Source: UBA3210 sp963648895
Lineage (GTDB): Bacteria > Bacillota_I > Bacilli_A > RFN20 > CAG-449
Direction: 5' to 3'
DNA: 27,836 bases
Assembly: GCA_963648895.1 (NCBI GenBank)
Contig: CAVJGK010000006.1
Location: forward strand, 1-27,836
Under the pieces are notes generated by a model, which was not told where the DNA came from, did not search any database, and saw only the letters and a program-made list of their open reading frames with translations. Positions 22,542-27,836 of this stretch are shown here, one piece after another (position 1 is the first letter of the stretch; every line of letters begins with the position of its first letter). The translations under genes and the position numbers were made by a program.

Positions 22542-24088
22542 TGGGAAGTAAAGTTGGTAGTGAACCATTAGGTAAACTCTATAATGGAAAACGCGTTAGA
22601 AAAAGAAGAGAATGGCGTGGGGTAGTCGATACTATATACGATTTTAGATGTTGGCTTAAAATCATGTTGATGTTAGGCAAATTCATCGTTAAACCAAATA
22701 ATTTAAAAGGATTCTTTAGATATAGATGGATGTTAAATTATTTAGCGGTTCCAATGATGATTGATAAACATACTACTGGTTTAAGAAAAGAAGCATTAAG
22801 AATTGCCCATACCGAATATGATTTAGTTGCTTTAGACGTCGCACAATTATTAGGTAGAGTCTTTAAAGCAGATAAAAGATGTGGCAATAATGAAAAATTC
22901 TCTAAAAAGATTGTTATCCTTGATGAAAATGAAATGTTCCATATTATGTGTGGATTCCCTAATTTATATGCAGTAAGCTGGGAAACCGCGGCTATTTATG
23001 TTTCAGTATTATTAAACGGCGGAGCAGTTACTCATTATCTAGATGTCATTCAAGAAATGGGACTTCCAGGGGACGTATGTCCTATGCCTGCGGCTGAAGC
23101 TGGCGCGGCAATTGATGAAGATATGCCTATTTATGGTGCATGTGCAGTTCAATGCAATACAACTTGTGATGGTTCTTTATTAGGTAATGGTATTATGGCA
23201 AAGAAGTATGAAGAATTTGGTATTCCTACTTTCCAAATTGCCGCGCCATTAAGACATACTGAAGAAGGTGTTCAAGAATATGCAGCACAAGAAATAAGAA
23301 ATGCGATTAAGTTCATTGAAAAACACACAGGTGAAAAATGGGACTGGAATTATTATTTCAAATGTGCGAAGAGATTTAATGAAGAAAATAGACATCGTTT
23401 TGGATGGATGGAAATGTCAAGAACCATGTATCCTCAAGTATATGGAGCTAACCTTGCTTTATATGCAGAAACAACCTATATGGCTGTTGCAGGACGTTCT
23501 GATGACTTTGTTAAAGCAGATCAAAAAATTACAAAACTGGCACAAAAAGCATTTAAAAGACAAGCGCTTGTTTGTAAAGAAAACCGCCATAGAGCGATTA
23601 TCTGGGGTGTTCAATCTCAATTCTATACAGATTTCTTACCTTGGTTACAAAACTGTTGGGGTATCTTACCTTTAGTCGATATGTTATCTTTAGTCTATTT
23701 TGATCAAATTTCTGAAGATGATCCTGAACAAGCAATTTATGATATCGCAAAATTATATCAAGAGATGATTATGAGAAATAGAACCCACGGGGGTTATGAA
23801 GTATTATTAGATGACTTATGGAGATTCTGTGATTATTATAAAGCAGATATGGTTATCTTATGGGAACATATCGCATGTAAAGCTTTAGATGGAATGCATG
23901 GCTTATTTGAAGAAAGAGCGAGAGAACATGGAATTAAACTAATTTGGGTCAACCATGATTTAATGGATCCAAGAGTTATTTCAAAACAAAGCATTAGAGA
24001 TGATGTCAATAGATATATGCGTTCAATTATGAGAGAAGAACCAGTCGATCCAAGTTTAGAAGTTATCGATGATGGAAATTCATGGTAG
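22541..24088 (+). CDS. Large 2-hydroxyacyl-CoA dehydratase-family subunit
   Basis: 515 residues, second subunit of the dehydratase/reductase pair. The first A of its ATG is the last base of the previous stop (TAATG), with AAGGAGG (22525-22531) upstream, so the two are made in equal amounts. A basic 50-residue N-terminus precedes the family fold. Candidate cluster ligands: C180 in DVCPMP and C201, C205 and C209 in YGACAVQCNTTCDGS. The C-terminal half (about 290-500) has the VLLDDLWRFCDYYKADMVI segment typical of BcrB/HgdA-like subunits. It is longer than the usual 400-430, mainly from the N-terminal extension. An overlapping 124-codon frame at 23301 is a shadow. Confidence 0.85.
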   Translation: MGSKVGSEPLGKLYNGKRVRKRREWRGVVDTIYDFRCWLKIMLMLGKFIVKPNNLKGFFRYRWMLNYLAVPMMIDKHTTGLRKEALRIAHTEYDLVALDVAQLLGRVFKADKRCGNNEKFSKKIVILDENEMFHIMCGFPNLYAVSWETAAIYVSVLLNGGAVTHYLDVIQEMGLPGDVCPMPAAEAGAAIDEDMPIYGACAVQCNTTCDGSLLGNGIMAKKYEEFGIPTFQIAAPLRHTEEGVQEYAAQEIRNAIKFIEKHTGEKWDWNYYFKCAKRFNEENRHRFGWMEMSRTMYPQVYGANLALYAETTYMAVAGRSDDFVKADQKITKLAQKAFKRQALVCKENRHRAIIWGVQSQFYTDFLPWLQNCWGILPLVDMLSLVYFDQISEDDPEQAIYDIAKLYQEMIMRNRTHGGYEVLLDDLWRFCDYYKADMVILWEHIACKALDGMHGLFEERAREHGIKLIWVNHDLMDPRVISKQSIRDDVNRYMRSIMREEPVDPSLEVIDDGNSW

Positions 24089-24101
24089 GAGGAAATTAAA
24101 C

Positions 24102-24902
24102 ATGAAATATTTTGGTGGATGTGATTCAGGTAGTACATATACAAAATGTGTTATCGTTGATGAAAATGGAAAAATGGTGGCTAATGTCACTTTAAGAAGT
24201 AGAATTAATTCAGTTTTAAGCGCAGAAGATGCGTTAAATAAGGCTATTTCCCAAGTCGAAGGACTTTCTTCACCTAAAGATTTAGCTTACTTAGTCGGTA
24301 CTGGTTATGGTAGAAATAAAGTACCTTTCGCAGATGAAAATATCTCAGAAATTTCTTGCCATGCAATGGGTGTCCATGTCGTAGATCCTAGCGTTAAAGC
24401 AATCATTGATATTGGAGGACAAGATGTTAAAGGTATTGCCGTTGATAAAGATGGTACGGTATTAAATTTCGCGATGAATGATAAATGTGCGGCAGGTACA
24501 GGAAGATTTTTTGAAGCAATGGCTAGAGCTTTTGAAATGGAATTACCAGAATTTTCTAAATTATCATTAAAAGCAAAAAATATTATCCCTATTACCGCTC
24601 AATGTACAGTTTTTGCTGAATCGGAAGTTATTTCTTTAGTTGGTGAAGGTAAACCAATGGATGAAATCGCGGCAGGTATTGAATTCTCCGTTGCAAAAAG
24701 ATGTTTCGTCATGGCTAAAAAGGCTGGTGCGACTGACAATATTACTTTAACGGGAGGATGTGCCAAAAACGATGGCTTAAAAGATGCGATTGAAAAGGTA
24801 TTACATTTAAAGGTGGTATCTTTACCTATTGATCCTCAATTAATGGGAGCTTTAGGCGCGGCAGAATACGCTCGTCAAAAAGGTTTAGCTGGAGGAAGAT
24901 AA
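24102..24902 (+). CDS. Acyl-CoA dehydratase activase (HgdC/BcrA-type ATPase)
   Basis: ASKHA-fold ATPase that couples ATP hydrolysis to one-electron transfer into the dehydratase clusters. The frame is open from 24069, but ATG 24102 is chosen: AGGAGG (24087-24092) lies nine bases before it, overlapping the previous stop codon, and the protein then begins MKYFGGCDSGSTYTK, the phosphate 1 motif. Other marks: IIDIGGQDVKGI at 101-112, and the two cysteines C129 (NDKCAAGTGRF) and C168 (TAQCTVFAESE) that together hold one [4Fe-4S] cluster between two monomers; TGGCAKN near 228 is the adenosine motif. Its 266 residues are the normal length and all expected residues are present. Confidence 0.95.
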   Translation: MKYFGGCDSGSTYTKCVIVDENGKMVANVTLRSRINSVLSAEDALNKAISQVEGLSSPKDLAYLVGTGYGRNKVPFADENISEISCHAMGVHVVDPSVKAIIDIGGQDVKGIAVDKDGTVLNFAMNDKCAAGTGRFFEAMARAFEMELPEFSKLSLKAKNIIPITAQCTVFAESEVISLVGEGKPMDEIAAGIEFSVAKRCFVMAKKAGATDNITLTGGCAKNDGLKDAIEKVLHLKVVSLPIDPQLMGALGAAEYARQKGLAGGR

Positions 24903-24903
24903 C

Positions 24904-25128
24904 ATGTTTATTGGAACAGCATTAATAATTCTTAGTTGGACTTTATTTCCTTATTTAAATTGGTATTTATGGATTAGTATTGTTGCAACTGTAATAGGAG
25001 CAATCGGAGTATTTTTTGGATTATTATTCGTCGTCTATTTCTTTAATTTAGATATGAAATTTACTGCTTTCTTAGAATCTAAATTAATTAAAATGTTTGA
25101 TAAAAGAAAGAAAGAACGTAAGATTTAA
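24904..25128 (+). CDS. Small two-helix membrane protein in the operon
   Basis: 74 residues: two hydrophobic segments (about 3-22 and 24-49, broken by a Tyr-Leu-Asn-Trp turn) and a basic tail ending KMFDKRKKERKI. It starts one base after the activase stop and ends two bases before the next gene, so it belongs to the operon. No family is recognised. It could tether the redox complex to the membrane or be a subunit for electron entry; the sequence offers no cofactor motif, so this is only positional inference. Confidence 0.7.
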   Translation: MFIGTALIILSWTLFPYLNWYLWISIVATVIGAIGVFFGLLFVVYFFNLDMKFTAFLESKLIKMFDKRKKERKI

Positions 25129-25130
25129 TT

Positions 25131-25826
25131 ATGTTTATTTATGATGAATTAATTCAAGATATAAACTTTATTAATTCTTCTTATTCATTAAAAAAACTAG
25201 ATATTAATTTAAATACTAATTTCCAAGAAAATACTAATCAATTAATATTTAAAGATCAAAAAGCTTTTGAACTAGGTAGTAATTTATTTAAAGGTGTTAA
25301 TATTAATTTAGTAACGCAAGATCCATTAGAAGATGAAATTTTATTAATTGGAGATGATTTATCTTCCATTAAAAAAGATGGTAATTATGGAAGAATTACT
25401 ATTGCAAGTGTTGATCCTTCAGCAATTGGTAAAGGTAATATTTTGTATAACAACATTAGAAAATTTGATTATGTAAAATATCATTTTGCTTTAGATGGAG
25501 TAATGTTAAGAGAATCAACTTTTTCTAAAAAAGAAAGCTTACTTGTTTCTAAAGATGCTTTAAATAAGCATTTAGATTTTTCTATGATTGGTAGTTATTT
25601 ATTGAACAAATATAAACAATTACCATTTGTTAAAAATGTAAAAATTATCTTTATCACTTTAAATGATTATAATTATGATAAGCTAAATGAAATAGTTATA
25701 AAAAGTGAAAATATTACTAAAGCATTAGACCATTTAATGAATAAAGTTAATATGGATTGTCATTCTTGCTCATTGCAAGTTATCTGTAATGAAGTAGAAA
25801 AGAAGGTTAAAGAAGATTTCAAATAG
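25131..25826 (+). CDS. Acetyl-CoA synthase beta (CdhC/AcsB) middle-domain-like protein with CxxC-x5-C tail
   Basis: 231 residues, last gene of the operon. The stretch from about 45 to 185 follows the order of segments in archaeal CdhC and the middle domain of AcsB: an FELG start, ILLIGDDLSSIKKDG (like the VGPDLSEM-EG region), an amphipathic ILYNNIRKFDYVKYHFALDG region, SKDALNKHLDFSMIGSYLLNK, and PFVKNVKIIFITLND (like PFIEKIQVTFYTD). In CdhC the A-cluster domain follows; here the chain ends soon after C210-x2-C213-x5-C219, its only three cysteines. This resembles the first A-cluster ligands (C-x2-C-x8-C) but is shortened. The similarity is recalled, not computed. It cannot be a normal ACS. Confidence 0.65.
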   Translation: MFIYDELIQDINFINSSYSLKKLDINLNTNFQENTNQLIFKDQKAFELGSNLFKGVNINLVTQDPLEDEILLIGDDLSSIKKDGNYGRITIASVDPSAIGKGNILYNNIRKFDYVKYHFALDGVMLRESTFSKKESLLVSKDALNKHLDFSMIGSYLLNKYKQLPFVKNVKIIFITLNDYNYDKLNEIVIKSENITKALDHLMNKVNMDCHSCSLQVICNEVEKKVKEDFK

Positions 25827-25857
25827 AAGATTAGGCTTACTAGTCTTCTATTTTTTT
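25824..25857 (+). terminator. Operon terminator containing the last stop codon
   Basis: TAGAAGATTAG (25824-25834) pairs with CTAGTCTTCTA (25840-25850), with one T-G wobble, followed by seven T. The stem starts on the TAG stop itself and closes the operon. Confidence 0.9.
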
Positions 25858-25913
25858 ATTTTTAACTCAATATTTACTAACTTGATATATAATTACTAAA
25901 AAGGTTAAGATAT

Positions 25914-26648
25914 ATGGAAAAGAAAAAGAACAAGAAATTAAAAATTACATTGATTATATTAATACCTTTAATTCTTATTGGCGGAGTTATTGGTGCATTT
26001 TTTATTTACGTGGGAAATTATTACCATGCGGTAGAATATACCCATAACGAAGAAGTTGAAATTACTTCTTATAATGGATATAACTTATATTCAAAAAAGA
26101 ATGTCGAAGCATCATCTTTATATATTTTCTATCCAGGAGCGTTAGTTGAAGACAAAGCCTATCAAGGACTTGCCGAAACAATCGCTTTAGAAAATATTGA
26201 TGTAGCAGTTGTCTCTATGCCATTTAATTTAGCTTTCTTTGGGATGAATAAAGCTAATGATGTTATTGGGGATTTGCCTCATTATGGATCTTATTATCTA
26301 GGTGGCCATTCTTTAGGTGGGGCGATGGCAGGTTCATATGAGTCAAAAGATACATCTAATAAAATTAAAGGGATGATCTTACTAGCTAGTTATGTTACTA
26401 GTAAACAACCTAGTTTAGTAGAATGCTTAACTATTAGAGGTAGTGAAGATAAAGTATTAAAATCAGATAAATACGAAGAAAATAGAAATTATTTTTCTTC
26501 TAAATATGTTGAATATACAATCCCTGGGGGTAATCATGGAAACTTTGGTAATTATGGTCATCAAAGCGGCGATGGTGAAGCAAGTATAACTAACGAAGAA
26601 CAATGGAAAATCACTGCTAAATTGATCAAAGAATTTGTTAGTGATTAA
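25914..26648 (+). CDS. Membrane-anchored alpha/beta hydrolase
   Basis: 244 residues. A basic start (MEKKKNKKLK) and one hydrophobic helix at about 11-33 anchor the protein, leaving the catalytic domain outside the membrane. The alpha/beta-hydrolase triad is complete: nucleophile S133 in GGHSLGG, acid D179 in RGSEDKV and H208 in GGNHGNFG. The order and spacing resemble the family of short membrane-linked hydrolases without a lid domain (Abhydrolase_5-like). The substrate is unknown, an ester or lipid being likely. AAGG (25901-25904) precedes the ATG, and a TATAAT at 25888-25893 may be its -10 box. It follows the operon terminator and so is probably separate. Confidence 0.85.
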   Translation: MEKKKNKKLKITLIILIPLILIGGVIGAFFIYVGNYYHAVEYTHNEEVEITSYNGYNLYSKKNVEASSLYIFYPGALVEDKAYQGLAETIALENIDVAVVSMPFNLAFFGMNKANDVIGDLPHYGSYYLGGHSLGGAMAGSYESKDTSNKIKGMILLASYVTSKQPSLVECLTIRGSEDKVLKSDKYEENRNYFSSKYVEYTIPGGNHGNFGNYGHQSGDGEASITNEEQWKITAKLIKEFVSD

Positions 26649-26656
26649 AAAATCTA

Positions 26657-26684
26657 TTGACATTAAATCCAATTATGTTATTAT
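26657..26684 (+). promoter_or_regulatory. Promoter of the PerR-like/rubrerythrin operon
   Basis: TTGACA (26657-26662) and TATTAT (26679-26684) with a 16-base spacer, predicting +1 near 26691. Confidence 0.7.
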
Positions 26685-26698
26685 ATTTAATATAGGAA

Positions 26699-26713
26699 TA
26701 GGAATTATTCCTA
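26699..26713. promoter_or_regulatory. 7-1-7 inverted repeat, Fur/PerR-type operator
   Basis: TAGGAATTATTCCTA is a perfect inverted repeat of seven bases around one central T. This is the 7-1-7 layout of Fur and PerR boxes with a different sequence. It lies just after the expected +1 and just before a Fur-family gene, suggesting autoregulation. Confidence 0.65.
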
Positions 26714-26725
26714 AAAAGAGGATAT

Positions 26726-27082
26726 ATGACAAAGAATAAGATTGAAATATTAGAAACAATTAGATCTTCGGATAAACATTTATCTGCAGAGGAAATTTAT
26801 TTTATTGTAAAAAGTAAGAATCCAAGTGTTTCTTTATCAACCGTTTATCGCAATTTGGGGTTATTAGTCGAAGAAGGTTACATAAAGAAATATGAAATTG
26901 ATTCAGAAGGAAAATGTATTTACGATAAAAGAATTTATCCTCATGCTCATGCAATAAATGATGAATCAGGAGAAGTTATCGATATCATTGATGATAACAT
27001 TTTAACAATGCTAAAATCTTATGTTGATGGAGATATTAATTCATATAACTTAGTCATACATTTTTCTAAAAAAAGCCAATAA
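26726..27082 (+). CDS. Short Fur/PerR-family regulator lacking zinc cysteines
   Basis: 118 residues. Residues 1-58 form the Fur-family winged helix (HLSAEEIYFIVKSKNPSVSL, then STVYRNLGLLVEEGYIKKYE), where STVYRNL is the hallmark recognition helix. The C-terminal dimer domain is short. H73 and H75 in YPHAHAI match the HxH of the regulatory metal site, but the paired CxxC motifs for structural zinc found in most PerR and Fur proteins are absent; there is a single Cys, C64. It lies 16 bases before rubrerythrin in one operon, so a peroxide- or iron-responsive role is likely. Usual length is about 140, so this is a reduced member rather than an obviously broken one. Confidence 0.85.
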   Translation: MTKNKIEILETIRSSDKHLSAEEIYFIVKSKNPSVSLSTVYRNLGLLVEEGYIKKYEIDSEGKCIYDKRIYPHAHAINDESGEVIDIIDDNILTMLKSYVDGDINSYNLVIHFSKKSQ

Positions 27083-27098
27083 ATTTAAGGAGGTAGTT

Positions 27099-27656
27099 AT
27101 GGCAAAATATCGTTGTAAAGTTTGTGGTCAAATTGTAGAAATTCCAGAAGGTGCAGAACTTGTATGTCCTGTATGTCATGCGGGTGGAGACTCTCTAGTT
27201 CCTTATGTCGAAGATGATAAAGAATTAACTTGGCCAGCAGAACATGTTTTAGGTATTGCAAAAGATTTAGATCCAAAACTTGTTCAAGCATTAAGAGATC
27301 AATTTAATGGTGAATGTTCAGAAGTTGGTATGTATTTATGTATGGCAAGAGTCGCAAATAGAGAAGGATATCCTGAAATCGCATTAGCATTAGAAAAAAT
27401 CGCTCACGAAGAAGCAGAACATGCTGCTAGATTCCAAGAAATGCTTGGTGAATTAGTAACAGATTCAACAAAAGCTAACTTAGAAAAGATGCTTGCAGGT
27501 GAAAATGGTGCATGCCATGGTAAATTAGATATCGCAAAGAAAGCAAAAGAACTCAATTTAGACGCAATTCATGATTCAGTCCATGAAATGGCTAGAGATG
27601 AAGCAAGACATGGTAAAGCTTTAATTGCATTATTAGAACATTATTTTGGTAAATAA
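27099..27656 (+). CDS. Reverse rubrerythrin
   Basis: NAD(P)H-linked peroxide and oxygen reductase of anaerobes, cytosolic. The rubredoxin-like centre is at the N-terminus (C6-x2-C9 and C23-x2-C26), followed by the four-helix di-iron domain from about residue 55: the FNGECSEVGMY Glu, the EKIAHEEAEHAARF helix with the E-x2-H signature, and DSVHEMARDEARHGKAL with the second. This domain order defines reverse rubrerythrin. The 185 residues are complete. AAGGAGGT precedes the ATG. Pairing with a Fur/PerR-type repressor gene makes it the expected regulon member. Electrons probably come from a reductase outside the window. Confidence 0.93.
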   Translation: MAKYRCKVCGQIVEIPEGAELVCPVCHAGGDSLVPYVEDDKELTWPAEHVLGIAKDLDPKLVQALRDQFNGECSEVGMYLCMARVANREGYPEIALALEKIAHEEAEHAARFQEMLGELVTDSTKANLEKMLAGENGACHGKLDIAKKAKELNLDAIHDSVHEMARDEARHGKALIALLEHYFGK

Positions 27657-27702
27657 ATATTGTTTAAATTAGATACTTATTTATAAGTATTTCATATGAT
27701 AT

Positions 27703-27739
27703 AAGCTAAGAGATTAATAATTTTCTTAGCTTTTATTTT
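27703..27739 (+). terminator. Terminator after rubrerythrin
   Basis: AAGCTAAGA (27703-27711) pairs with TCTTAGCTT (27724-27732), followed by T-rich sequence. A second small hairpin, ATACTTA/TAAGTAT (27673-27690), lies just upstream. Confidence 0.75.
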
Positions 27740-27804
27740 ATATAAAATTTATTATCTTAAATTTAATTAACCTAAAATTAATACATTTAAACCAAAAAAA
27801 TTAG

Positions 27805-27836
27805 TATAATCTAATTATGTGAGGATATATTTTATG
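27805..27836 (+). promoter_or_regulatory. Start region of the next gene at the window edge
   Basis: TATAAT (27805-27810), GAGG (27821-27824) and ATG as the last three bases (27834-27836) look like the promoter, ribosome site and start codon of a further plus-strand gene. No coding sequence is visible to test it. Confidence 0.4.

Noticed and set aside
23301..23675. 124-codon plus-strand frame inside the large dehydratase subunit
   Set aside because: Overlaps a conserved family protein in another frame and shows no recognisable domain or ribosome site.
23836..24144. 102-codon minus-strand frame at the dehydratase/activase junction
   Set aside because: Antisense to two well-supported genes, and no promoter or ribosome site.
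25131..25826. Full acetyl-CoA synthase beta subunit
   Set aside because: The protein ends before the A-cluster domain and has only three cysteines, so it cannot carry the complete A-cluster.

Overview
The window looks like a piece of chromosome from a strongly AT-rich, low-G+C Gram-positive-type anaerobe (Firmicutes/Bacilli, possibly an Erysipelotrichia- or Mollicutes-adjacent gut lineage). Reasons: clean AGGAGG ribosome binding sites, TTGACA/TATAAT promoters with 17-base spacers, short intergenic gaps with hairpin-plus-T-run terminators, an Rrf2/CymR-like and a Rex-like operator, a cre-like site, reverse rubrerythrin, and a 2-hydroxyacyl-CoA dehydratase-type iron-sulfur enzyme system. No transposon, phage gene, CRISPR array or rRNA is seen. 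Of 32 genes with a visible stop, 28 end in TAA, 4 in TAG and none in TGA, although Trp is TGG throughout.

Layout. 1-2940: the 5' part of xanthine phosphoribosyltransferase (minus), exonuclease III, then a MATE exporter behind a structured leader that I read as a guanidine-IV (mepA-type) riboswitch, and a tRNA-Arg(CCT). 2996-8156: an unrecognised membrane protein with a possible small upstream ORF, a DegV protein, an ABC exporter, an XRE regulator with membrane domain (probably leaderless), and cysteine synthase behind a consensus promoter with an inverted repeat at +1. 8192-12851: pectin and vitamin genes: GH105 unsaturated-glucuronyl hydrolase diverging from an operon of pyridoxal kinase, the PLP-homeostasis protein YggS and an intracellular GH28 polygalacturonase-family enzyme, then BioY. 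12973-18986: two tandem paralogous lipoproteins, a shortened CNNM/CBS protein, cardiolipin synthase, pseudouridine-5'-phosphate glycosidase coupled to a pentapeptide-like protein, and a P-loop kinase. 19039-19985: a small protein behind a perfect cre match and an unrecognised two-helix membrane protein.

20069-25857 is the most interesting part: one operon with a consensus promoter, a perfect 18-bp Rex-like palindrome at +1 and a terminal hairpin. It encodes a 68-residue His-containing helical protein, a CooT-family protein, a CooC/AcsF-like ATPase with the CxC metal motif, two 2-hydroxyacyl-CoA-dehydratase-family subunits, their [4Fe-4S] ATPase activator, a small membrane protein, and a protein that resembles the middle domain of acetyl-CoA synthase beta (CdhC/AcsB) but ends in a three-cysteine tail in place of the A-cluster domain. 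It combines nickel-maturation-type proteins, a double-cubane-type reductase system and a piece of the Wood-Ljungdahl machinery, without any CODH or complete ACS in view. I infer a redox-controlled, ATP-activated metalloenzyme of unknown substrate.

The window closes with a membrane-anchored alpha/beta hydrolase and a peroxide-response pair: a short Fur/PerR-family regulator lacking the zinc cysteines, behind a 7-1-7 inverted repeat, and reverse rubrerythrin. A further gene begins at the last three bases.
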